From contig NZ_BAEH01000075.1 in the NCBI RefSeq assembly GCF_000241305.1, positions 1 through 64,000 on the forward strand: 64,000 nucleotides of DNA. Reading direction: 5' to 3'. A program made the position numbers and the translations under genes. Shown here piece after piece: positions 38,601 through 46,102 of the stretch. Under the pieces are notes generated by a model. It did not search any database, was not told the origin of the DNA, and worked only from the letters and a program-made list of their open reading frames with translations. The first letter of the stretch is position 1, and each line of letters begins with the position of its first letter. Source of the DNA: Gordonia effusa NBRC 100432 (lineage in GTDB: Bacteria > Actinomycetota > Actinomycetes > Mycobacteriales > Mycobacteriaceae).

Positions 38601-39271
38601 CAGATCAGCGTGATCGTCGTCGTGATGAAACCCTGGTCGATCAGCCAGCGACCGGGCAAGTGCAGCAATGGTTCTCCCCCGTCGTCGGTCTTTCCGTCGA
38701 TGAGAATCGTGGACGTGAAGGTGCCCGATGCCGCGCCGCCATCGGAACCCGAAGTCTGCTCGAACACGATGTGTGCGTCCTCGAAACCCAACCAGCGATG
38801 GGTCAGCGGAAACCACGCCTTGTATGTTGTCTCCTTGGCGCAGAACAGAAGTCGATCCCAATGCAGCCCCGCCGGACGTGTTGCGAGCACATCGCGCTCC
38901 GCGGCGATACTGGTGTGGTCGAGCACGCCCTCGGGCAGTGCGTCATGCGGCTCGGAATCGATTCCGAGCGATCGAATCGCCATCGCATAACCGACGATTG
39001 CCGCGCGGTAGCCGTCGGTGTGCGTAATGGATCCGACGACGTTGCGCGGCCAGAGCGGTTCACCGGTCTCGCCGCGCATGATCGGTCCGGCGTCGGCACC
39101 CAACTGCGACAACGCTTCTCGTGCGCAATGTCGGGCAGTGATGAATTCGCGGCGCCGTTTTTCCACTGCCCGGCCGATGATCGGTTCCTCGGCGGGCAAT
39201 GCGGTTAATCCCGCGGGATCGTCAAATGCCTCCACACCGATGACACCGGACGGCAGAATCTGTTCAATCAA
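38600..39271 (-). CDS. pptT: 4'-phosphopantetheinyl transferase PptT
   Basis: 223-residue Sfp/EntD-type enzyme that loads acyl- and peptidyl-carrier proteins with the pantetheine arm (mycolate-related PKS, siderophore synthetases). Motifs: GSITHTDGYRAAIVG, SLGIDSEPHD (Mg2+ site) and LLFCAKETTYKAWFPLTHRWLGFEDA. The only workable start is TTG at 39271: a stop codon lies four codons upstream and AGG lies 9 bases before it. Coupled to truB by TGATG. Close to M. tuberculosis PptT across its length. Confidence 0.95.
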   Translation of the reverse strand: MIEQILPSGVIGVEAFDDPAGLTALPAEEPIIGRAVEKRRREFITARHCAREALSQLGADAGPIMRGETGEPLWPRNVVGSITHTDGYRAAIVGYAMAIRSLGIDSEPHDALPEGVLDHTSIAAERDVLATRPAGLHWDRLLFCAKETTYKAWFPLTHRWLGFEDAHIVFEQTSGSDGGAASGTFTSTILIDGKTDDGGEPLLHLPGRWLIDQGFITTTITLI

Positions 39272-39322
39272 CTGTGCTGCCTAACTTCTCATGTGACGTT
39301 GCCAACGCAATCGCTGCCAACG

Positions 39323-40288
39323 TCATTTCGACTCCGACCTGCGCCGCGCTTGGCGTTCTTCGAGTTTCCGACGAAACTCGGCGGCTCGTTCTTGATAGTC
39401 GGCTGGTAGCTCGAATCGCGCACCATGTTCGGGAAGGTCACTCGGCCTCATTCCGGGATCTGGCCAGATCTGCCGCAACAACGGCTCGGGCAGTCCGCGG
39501 CGCTTCCATTCGCGCGGATAGCCAACCGAGACCTCCTCGAAGCGGACGTCGTCGTACCAGGTGGTTCGCGGAATATGCAGGTGGCCGTATACGGCGCAGG
39601 CGGCTCGGTAGCGGGTATGCCAGTCGTGAGTGAGTTCGCTGCCGCACCATAGGGCGAACTCCGGGTACATCAACGCGTCGGTCGGCTCTCGTCGCAGGGG
39701 CCAGTGGTTGATCAGGATTGTCCGCTCGGCAGGGTCGATCGTGTCGAGGCGCTTTCGCGTCGCTTCGATCCGGGCGCGGCCCCAGGCATCCCGGGTCGGG
39801 TACGGCTCCGGAGAGATAAGGAATTCGTCGGTCGCTACGACATTGCGCTCGCGGGCAAGTGCCAGCGCCGCCAGCGCGGTAGTGGTGCCCTCGGGACGAA
39901 ATGTGTAGTCGTACAACAGAAACATCGGCACAATCCGCACCGGCTCGGAACCGCTGACACCAGCGTCGAAGATCGGGAAGATGTCGTCGGGCGTCACCAC
40001 GTCGATGTCCCGGCATGCCTGTACGAGGTAGTCGTACCGTGCTACGCCATGAATCTGAAGTGGGTCCTTGGCTGTGGTGTAGAGCTCATGGTTGCCGGGC
40101 ACCCAGATGACGGTGGCGAAACGTGCGCGCAGACGTCGAAGAGTGTCGATGATGTCGTCGGTGCGTTCGGCGACGTCGCCGGCGACGATCAGCCAATCGT
40201 CGGCGTCGGTGGGACGAATCTGATCGACGATGTGCTCGTTGCCGCGGTGCGCTACGTGCAGATCGCTGATCGCCCAGAGAGTTGCCAC
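39323..40288 (-). CDS. Calcineurin-like metallophosphoesterase (Rv2795c-like)
   Basis: 321-residue binuclear metal phosphoesterase. Motifs in order: ISDLHV, IVAGDVAE, VPGNHELY, INHWPL, VYGHLHIP. It sits directly upstream of pptT on the same strand, as Rv2795c does. A recent genetic link in mycobacteria is that a neighbouring hydrolase counteracts PptT by removing phosphopantetheine from carrier proteins (PptH, Rv2795c); the synteny supports the same antagonistic role here (inference). Confidence 0.9.
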   Translation of the reverse strand: MATLWAISDLHVAHRGNEHIVDQIRPTDADDWLIVAGDVAERTDDIIDTLRRLRARFATVIWVPGNHELYTTAKDPLQIHGVARYDYLVQACRDIDVVTPDDIFPIFDAGVSGSEPVRIVPMFLLYDYTFRPEGTTTALAALALARERNVVATDEFLISPEPYPTRDAWGRARIEATRKRLDTIDPAERTILINHWPLRREPTDALMYPEFALWCGSELTHDWHTRYRAACAVYGHLHIPRTTWYDDVRFEEVSVGYPREWKRRGLPEPLLRQIWPDPGMRPSDLPEHGARFELPADYQERAAEFRRKLEERQARRRSESK

Positions 40289-40340
40289 GGTTTTCCATCC
40301 TTCCAGATCGCCCGGCCGCGACCCAAAAACGGGCGCAACG

Positions 40341-40371
40341 AAAAGGCCGCCGGTGGTCGTTCCGGCGGCCT
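40341..40371 (-). terminator. Rho-independent terminator of the lipase gene
   Basis: AGGCCGCCGG / CCGGCGGCCT (40344-40353 and 40362-40371) form a 10-bp stem, followed on the minus strand by TTTTCGTT, 17 bases after the lipase stop. Confidence 0.88.
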
Positions 40372-40387
40372 ATCTCGTTGTCAGTTG

Positions 40388-41143
40388 TCAGGGGCGGTAG
40401 CCCGGCGCGCCAGGCCGCAAAGACTTCTTGTAGTTCAGCGTGCCATCTCGATCGGTGACGAAACGACCGGCGCAATTGCCTTTCAACGACGCGACGGTGA
40501 CGTCCCATACTCGCGAGTCGAAGGATTCGAAAGTGTGCTCAAGACCCAGTCGCGGCAGAGATTCGTTGGCCGGCACCGGGGTCACCCGGCATTGACCGCC
40601 GTCGAGGTCGCCGGTTGCGTACTCGCGTGCGCTGCGCACGCCGAAGTACTTGGTCGGACCGGGAGTGTCGTCACCCTTGTTGATCGCGGTCAGGAATTTG
40701 TTCCCGGGGCATACTTCACGGCCAACGTTCTGCGAGCAAGCGGCCGAAGAACCGTACTGGGGGCTGCCAATTGCGACGTAAGTGGCGACCTTCTTGGTTC
40801 CACCCAATTCTTTGAGGTACCAACGCGCCGACATTCCGCCCATGCTGTGTCCGACGAGCGCGACCTTGGCGCCCGGATGCGCGCGGCGTTCACGGTCGAC
40901 GGCCTTGCCGATCGCCCTGGCATCGGCCCTGACGTCGAATCCCTTGAGGTCGAGGAGAGTCGTCGGGTACCCGCGTGAGGTGAGGTTGTCCGCCATCAGG
41001 GTGTACGGCGTAGTGCCGAACGACTGACCAGGAATGAGCAGCACGCGAGTCTGCTGCGGCGCGGCCTGGGCCGGTACTGCGACCGCGAAGGCGCCCACTG
41101 TGATGACACTGACTATTGCGAAGAGAATTCGACGAACCGACAT
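40388..41143 (-). CDS. Secreted alpha/beta-hydrolase lipase (class 2/EstA-LipA type)
   Basis: 251-residue exported lipase/esterase. Signal peptide at residues 1-28 (cleavage after AQA). The oxyanion strand is VLLIPGQSFG and the nucleophile elbow GHSMGG; Asp and His complete the triad near TKYFGV... and the RLGLEHTFESF segment. Paired cysteines (SAACSQNVGREVC; GQC...GNC) suggest disulfides. An IdeR/DtxR-like box lies just before the start codon. Monocistronic with its own terminator. Confidence 0.88.
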   Translation of the reverse strand: MSVRRILFAIVSVITVGAFAVAVPAQAAPQQTRVLLIPGQSFGTTPYTLMADNLTSRGYPTTLLDLKGFDVRADARAIGKAVDRERRAHPGAKVALVGHSMGGMSARWYLKELGGTKKVATYVAIGSPQYGSSAACSQNVGREVCPGNKFLTAINKGDDTPGPTKYFGVRSAREYATGDLDGGQCRVTPVPANESLPRLGLEHTFESFDSRVWDVTVASLKGNCAGRFVTDRDGTLNYKKSLRPGAPGYRP

Positions 41144-41148
41144 TCTTA

Positions 41149-41167
41149 GAAGGTTAGCCTAAGTTGA
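41149..41167. promoter_or_regulatory. IdeR/DtxR-like iron box before the lipase gene
   Basis: GAAGGTTAGCCTAAGTTGA matches 14 of 19 positions of the IdeR/DtxR consensus TTAGGTTAGCCTAACCTAA, including the whole central GGTTAGCCTAA. It is 6 bases upstream of the lipase ATG, where bound IdeR would block expression under high iron. Visible motif; regulation inferred. Confidence 0.6.
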
Positions 41168-41246
41168 TCTGGTTGGTAAGTTGGGTATACGACTCGCGTA
41201 TTGGTGTCGGCTGGCGCGGATGGATGGTTCACAGCTCGCGGGTCAG

Positions 41247-41540
41247 TTTAGGCGGTCGAGTGCGCGGCGGGTCCCGATGGTCTAGTGCGCTCGGCGAGCG
41301 CCAGCGAGACGCGCGCGTATCGAGACCGAGTGATATCTATCTCGGAATCGATTGCGCCGCAGCGAGTTTGGCGGTCACCTCACCGGGTCTCGATACACCT
41401 CGTCGCTAGCGCTCCTCGGAACTCGACCATCTGGGGTGGAACTCGACCATCGAGAGGTTGGGTTTAACTCTCTCCTCGGAACTCGACCATCGGGGGGAGA
41501 GAACTGGCTCCCCTCGGCGCTCGACCATCCCGGGGGCCAA
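41247..41540. repeat. Repeat cluster, family 2 (GTCTCGATACACC / CTCGACCATC), copy 1
   Basis: A non-coding block between the lipase and a frameshifted membrane gene. GTATCGAGACCG (41317-41328) is inverted relative to CGGGTCTCGATACAC (41384-41398). The decamer ACTCGACCAT occurs at 41421, 41441 and 41481, plus TCGACCATC at 41521; the 20-mer CTCCTCGGAACTCGACCATC occurs twice (41412 and 41472). The same GTCTCGATACACC and CTCGACCA words recur at 61022-61132. I see no gene in 41168-41599. Confidence 0.8.
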
Positions 41541-41599
41541 GTATTCGCGTGAATGACAGCCATGCCAACCATCGCGACTTTAGCGGCGAGAATTGCCGA

Positions 41600-42404
41600 G
41601 TGACAACCCCACCGCCACCCACGCCGACTTTGCCAACGCCTCCTCGCGAACGCTCCCCGCTCGTCGACATCGCGATCAGCACGGTGATCGGGCTGGTTGT
41701 GCTCGTACCAGGCCACATCGTCGGCATATACGACAACCCGGAATATCCCACCGAGAGTTTCGAGACTTCCGGCTGGTGGCCCACTTGGATGTTCGACACC
41801 GCTCCGGTGATCTTGTTCGTGATTCTGCTGCTCATCGGGCCGCACACCGGTACGACGCATCAGCGCCGGTGCCGTGGCGGTTGTACTGCTGGGCGCAATA
41901 CGCATATACGCGATTCCCCCATTTTCTGATCTTCTTCCGCATTCAATTTCGATCTTCGGGCGACAGACGCAAACAAGCACGGCGCTGGGAGCAATCTGGG
42001 TTATCGGGTTTGTCGTCTCATGGAGCATCGCGCGTCGTCGCACCGACTTCGCGTGGCTCGGCGTAGTGCCGGCAATGATCATTGCCACAGCATGGGTGGC
42101 AATAAAGTTCTTTTGGCCATCTCTTCCTTACGACGTCGCGGACTACACACACCCTTTAGCCGTCGGACTGATCACAGACCTTGTCATCCTGCTCGGCATC
42201 CTCGCCATCTGGGCGTGCGACGCCATCGGCATGGCGATGCGCAGGCCACCGCGCCAATTCCAGCCGCAAGGCTATGTGCCGCAACAGTTTCCGCCGCCGA
42301 ACTATGCTCCTCAAACTCCACCGCCGAGTTACCCAGCTCCGGAAATCCCGCCGCAATCTACCTACCAACCCAAGCACTCCCGACCGGCGCCGCCGACTCT
42401 GTGA
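41600..42404 (+). pseudogene. Frameshifted membrane protein gene, tandem paralogue of the next gene
   Basis: The first part (GTG at 41600 to about 41839; PPRERSPLVDIAISTVIGLVVLVPGHIVGI) and the second part (about 41841 to 42404; GAIWVIGFVVSWSIARRRTDFAWLGVVPAM and a Q/P-rich QGYVPQQFPPPNY tail) lie in different frames but align in order with the intact 266-residue neighbour. One extra G in the GGG at 41837-41839 would explain the break: removing it restores IGRTPVRRI, aligned to the neighbour's WGRSTARRV. It may be a true pseudogene or a sequencing error. Confidence 0.8.
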
Positions 42405-42502
42405 CCGACGCGTCCACTGAGTGGCCTAACTGACGATCACGACGGCAATCGGTACTCGGTCTGAATGACACGGACCCGCATTCCGTCTGCGAAAATTGCC
42501 TC

Positions 42503-43303
42503 GTGACATTCCCACCGGCGAACTACCCACCGACGCCTCGCCAACGTTCCCCCCTCGTAGACATCGTTATCAGCGCGGTAATCGGGTTCGTGGTGATTGT
42601 GCCGGTTGACGTCGTCGGCATTGTGCTCAACAGTTCCGATCTCAACCTCACCGACCTCACCGACTTGACCATCTCGTGGATCTTCTGGGGATTGTTCTCG
42701 ATTCCCACGGTGCTCATCACTATCGCGGTACTGGCGTGGGGCCGCTCGACTGCGCGGCGAGTCGCCGCGGCGGCTACCGCGGTGATCGTGCTCGGCGTGC
42801 AGCGGCTGTTAACGATGCCCCCGGTATTCGCGCAATTGACTGCGGAGTCGGGGGTTCACGCCAGCATTCGCTGGATGACGATCACCCTGTGGATCGTCGG
42901 GATGGTGCTGTCGTGGGGTATCGCTCGGCGGCGTACGCCATTCGCATGGGTCGGCCTGGTCCCGACAGTCCTTCTGATCGCGCTCGCCATCTGGATAAGC
43001 GACATCGATTGGGCACTCGAACCTTGGCTAATCAACATATTAACCACCGCCGCAATCGATCTCGCCATAGTGATCAGCATCCTTGCCATGCGGGCTTGCG
43101 ACCGCATCGGAATGTCAATGCGTCAGCCCGCGCGAGCGATCACACCACAAGGCTATGTGCCACAACAGTTCCCGGGTACCCCACTTCCCAATCAACCGGC
43201 CGCAGCACCCCTACCGAGCCCAGGCACCGCTCCGGTAGCGCAACCATACGGCCATCAGCCGCAGCACCATGAAGACGATCAGCCCGGTCCAGATCCCCGC
43301 TAG
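42503..43303 (+). CDS. Membrane protein with P/Q-rich tail, tandem duplicate
   Basis: 266 residues. A short proline-rich N-terminus (PPANYPPTPRQRSPLVDIVIS) leads to about six membrane segments (residues 20-205) and a hydrophilic P/Q/H-rich tail (QGYVPQQFPGTPLPNQP...). No known family recognised. It shares layout, N-terminal sequence, SWxIARRR motif and tail with the frameshifted gene before it; even the bases around the two GTG starts are similar (AATTGCC then GTGACA). The 3' end overlaps the convergent dinF gene by 93 bases, which is unusual and suggests the tail was extended late. Confidence 0.72.
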   Translation: MTFPPANYPPTPRQRSPLVDIVISAVIGFVVIVPVDVVGIVLNSSDLNLTDLTDLTISWIFWGLFSIPTVLITIAVLAWGRSTARRVAAAATAVIVLGVQRLLTMPPVFAQLTAESGVHASIRWMTITLWIVGMVLSWGIARRRTPFAWVGLVPTVLLIALAIWISDIDWALEPWLINILTTAAIDLAIVISILAMRACDRIGMSMRQPARAITPQGYVPQQFPGTPLPNQPAAAPLPSPGTAPVAQPYGHQPQHHEDDQPGPDPR

Positions 43304-44554
43304 GCCCCAGTCGAAAATCAGGGACAGCCAGATCAGCGGGAGGAATCCGCCGAGCGCGGAAGCCAATGTCGCGGTACGCAAGAACGCCGCGTCGCCCGCG
43401 CCCAACAGCACGCCGTCGAGCGCGAACACCACTCCCGCTATCGGCAACATCGCGATCAAGAACCACCACGGCGTCGCGATGGCATCGAGCACGGCCTGGT
43501 CGGAATTGAATACGCGTGGCAGTACCGACGCACCAGCCGCGAGTAACGCGGCGACCACAATCGACACGGCCACCGACGCTGAAGTCACGCGTCGCGCAAC
43601 GACTTTCGCTTTGCCGACTGCCATCGCGCCCAGCGCGGCACCGACGAGACTCTGCGCGGCAATGGCCAGCGAATCGAGCAGCAGCGTAAGAAACTCCCAC
43701 ACCTGTAGTACAACCTGGTGCGCCGCAACGGCTTCCACCGAGAAACGAGCGGCGACAGCGGCAGCCGAGACGAAGCAGATCTGAAATGAAAGACTGCGCG
43801 CGATCAAGTCTCGCGCCATGATGAGTTGTGCGCGGATCACCGTCAGATCGGGACGCCACGACACCGTCGACCCGACCACACGACGCAACAGCGCAGCCGC
43901 GAACAACAGGCCGGTGAGTCCCTGTCCGACCAGATTCGCCCATGCGCTGCCGGGTAATCCGAGCCGTGGCAGTCCGCCGACTCCGTGAACGAGGCCGACG
44001 CAGAGTAACGCTGAAACCCCGAGCCCTACAATCACATTCACCACCGGGGCGCGCGTCTCCTGAATACCGCGCATCCAGCCGTTGCCTGCCATCGCGACGA
44101 GGATCAACGGGACGCCGAAGATCGCGATACGCAACCAACCGGCAGCATCGGCGGCGACGGTGTCGTCGGGAACCAGTGCACGCATAACCCACGGCGCCGC
44201 GGCGAATCCCACGCCGACGATAAGTACCCCGACGGCCAGAGCGATCCACGTCGCCTGCACGCCTTCGGCGATCGCACCGTCGCGGTCACCGGAGCCGAAG
44301 CGCCGCGCCGAGCGCGCCGTGGTGCCATAGGCGAGAAAGGTCAACTGAGTGCTGAGGATCGACAGGACCAGGGTTCCAACGCCGAGCGCCGCTAACTCAT
44401 GCGCGCCCAGGCGCCCGACAACAGCAAGATCCAGGAGTAGATAGAGCGGCGGTGCGATGAGTACCGCCAACGCCGACGTCGCCAATACGGCAATGCGACG
44501 CCCGCCCGAGTCGAGCGCGGAGGTGGCCGCATCGTCGCCAGGTACTTCAGTCAG
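43211..44554 (-). CDS. dinF: MATE-family efflux transporter DinF
   Basis: 447-residue, twelve-segment MATE exporter (DinF group), homologous to Rv2836c. The family N-terminus (GGRRIAVLATSALAVLIAPPLYLLLDLAVVGRLG) begins before the first TTG in frame (44485), and there is no ATG, GTG or TTG between there and the nrnA stop. The frame therefore appears to start at the CTG at 44554, which overlaps the nrnA stop as CTGA. Substrate is unknown (drugs or oxidative-stress compounds in other bacteria). Last gene of the infB-rbfA-nrnA-dinF series. Confidence 0.85.
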   Translation of the reverse strand: MTEVPGDDAATSALDSGGRRIAVLATSALAVLIAPPLYLLLDLAVVGRLGAHELAALGVGTLVLSILSTQLTFLAYGTTARSARRFGSGDRDGAIAEGVQATWIALAVGVLIVGVGFAAAPWVMRALVPDDTVAADAAGWLRIAIFGVPLILVAMAGNGWMRGIQETRAPVVNVIVGLGVSALLCVGLVHGVGGLPRLGLPGSAWANLVGQGLTGLLFAAALLRRVVGSTVSWRPDLTVIRAQLIMARDLIARSLSFQICFVSAAAVAARFSVEAVAAHQVVLQVWEFLTLLLDSLAIAAQSLVGAALGAMAVGKAKVVARRVTSASVAVSIVVAALLAAGASVLPRVFNSDQAVLDAIATPWWFLIAMLPIAGVVFALDGVLLGAGDAAFLRTATLASALGGFLPLIWLSLIFDWGLAGIWTGLIVFMVLRLMAVWLRYRSGAWAR

Positions 44555-45519
44555 AGCGCGTCAACCAAGCGTGCGACAACATCATCCGCGAAGCCGGTAT
44601 CGCTATACCCAGCGGCGCGATGATGGCCACCGCCGCCATGCGATTGCGCAATGGGAACCAGGTCGACCGACGACTTGGACCGGAGCGACACCGTCCACTC
44701 TCCCGGCTTGCCTTCTTTGAAGACCGCCGCCACCTCGGCTTCGGAGACCGTCCGCACGACGTCGATCACGCTCTCCGACTCGGCCCAGTCCAGACCTTCG
44801 GAGGCAGCGTGGTCAATCACGGCGTACACCAGACCACGCCCCTGCAAAGCGTCTTCGCGGAGCGTCGCCGTCGCAAGGACTTTCTCGACCATTTGCAGCC
44901 ACGCGAACGGGTGGCTATCGAGCAGCGTCCTGCTCCATCGAGCACCGTCTACCCCGGCCTCCAGCAGACGGGCGGCAATGGTCAGCGAGGCCGGACGCGC
45001 CCACTTGAACGAACCGGTATCGGTGATGAGGCCCGCGTACAGGCACGTCGCAATATCGGCGTCGACGTCGACGCCCAGTCGATCGACAACGTTGAGCACC
45101 AGCACCGCCGTGCAGTCAGCACCGGGATCGACATAGTCGATCGACCCGAAGCCGGTGTTGGACACGTGGTGATCGATCACGATACTGCGCGTCGCCTCAC
45201 TGAAATACGATGCGAGACAAGCTAATCGACCGAGAGTTGCGGCGTCGACAGCGACGACGGTGTCATATCCGACCACATCGTCGGAGGCGACCAACAACTC
45301 GACACCGGGCAACTCACTGAGCCCGTCGGGCAACGGCGTGTCGCCGGGGAACGACACCTCGACGTCGAGGCCTAGGCGGCGCAGCGCCAGCCCCAAGCCC
45401 AAACCACTGCCGATGGTGTCCGCATCGGGTCGGACGTGACACAGAATCGTCACCGCGTCGGCATCACGCAGAGCATCGGCAATGACATTTGGCGTGTCAG
45501 TAGCGAGCATTCCGGTCAC
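44551..45519 (-). CDS. nrnA: DHH-DHHA1 nanoRNase / pAp phosphatase / cyclic dinucleotide phosphodiesterase
   Basis: 322-residue phosphoesterase. Metal motifs: [16 protein letters not shown] (DxD), [16 protein letters not shown] (DHH) and the DHHA1 [10 protein letters not shown]. Homologue of M. tuberculosis Rv2837c, which degrades oligoribonucleotides, pAp and c-di-AMP/pApA. The GTG overlaps the rbfA stop (GTGA), and its own stop overlaps dinF. Confidence 0.94.
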   Translation of the reverse strand: MTGMLATDTPNVIADALRDADAVTILCHVRPDADTIGSGLGLGLALRRLGLDVEVSFPGDTPLPDGLSELPGVELLVASDDVVGYDTVVAVDAATLGRLACLASYFSEATRSIVIDHHVSNTGFGSIDYVDPGADCTAVLVLNVVDRLGVDVDADIATCLYAGLITDTGSFKWARPASLTIAARLLEAGVDGARWSRTLLDSHPFAWLQMVEKVLATATLREDALQGRGLVYAVIDHAASEGLDWAESESVIDVVRTVSEAEVAAVFKEGKPGEWTVSLRSKSSVDLVPIAQSHGGGGHHRAAGYSDTGFADDVVARLVDAL

Positions 45520-45977
45520 TGCGCTCCGTCGGAGTCGTCGGTGGTGTCCTCGGCCGATTTGTATGGATCCGCATCGCCCGCGGGCTTGGCGCCCTCGGCC
45601 TGCCGAGCGACCAACTCGTCATTCGCGTGGGCACGTGCCAGCAGTTCGTCCATTTGCCGGGCGGCATCGGGGACGGTGTCGAGAATGAACGTCAACGTCG
45701 GGGTGAATCGAACGCCGGTACCCGCCCCAACCTTCGAGCGAAGCACACCGGTTGCCTTGGCCAATGCGGCCGCCGCGCCGGCATAGTCGGGTTCGTCATC
45801 GATCGACTCCCCCATCACCGTGTAGAAAACAGTCGCGTCATGCAGATCCCCGGACACCTTCGAGTCGGTCACGGTGACATGCGCCAACCGCGGATCTTTG
45901 ATCTCCGAACCGATCGCGGAAGCCACGATCGATGAAATGCGCTTGGCCAGTCGCTGCGCGCGCGCCGGATCTGCCAC
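45516..45977 (-). CDS. rbfA: Ribosome-binding factor RbfA
   Basis: 153-residue 30S maturation factor with a KH-like fold. Diagnostic: [27 protein letters not shown] at the start and [18 protein letters not shown] with a flexible, acidic tail. The GTG has AAAGGAATT upstream. It lies after the infB terminator and is coupled to nrnA. Confidence 0.95.
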   Translation of the reverse strand: MADPARAQRLAKRISSIVASAIGSEIKDPRLAHVTVTDSKVSGDLHDATVFYTVMGESIDDEPDYAGAAAALAKATGVLRSKVGAGTGVRFTPTLTFILDTVPDAARQMDELLARAHANDELVARQAEGAKPAGDADPYKSAEDTTDDSDGAQ

Positions 45978-46030
45978 GTCGAATTCCTTTCCCCTGCCAC
46001 TACCTACAACTAGGTGGGCTGCACCTAACG

Positions 46031-46088
46031 AAAAACTACTCCTCCTGCTGCGCGGCGGGAGTGAACTCTCATCACGCAGCAGGAGGAG
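46031..46088 (-). terminator. Rho-independent terminator between infB and rbfA
   Basis: CTCCTCCTGCTGCG (46039-46052) and its exact complement (46075-46088) form a 14-bp stem with a 22-base loop; on the minus strand it is followed by TAGTTTTTCG. It is 14 bases after the infB stop, so rbfA expression depends on read-through or its own promoter. Confidence 0.9.
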
Positions 46089-46102
46089 CTAGGACTCAGG
46101 AG

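Noticed and set aside
41412-41530. Direct repeats of ACTCGACCAT as a possible CRISPR array
   Set aside because: Spacers are only about 10-30 bases and uneven, repeats are 10-20 bases, and no cas genes are present; it belongs to the family-2 intergenic repeats.
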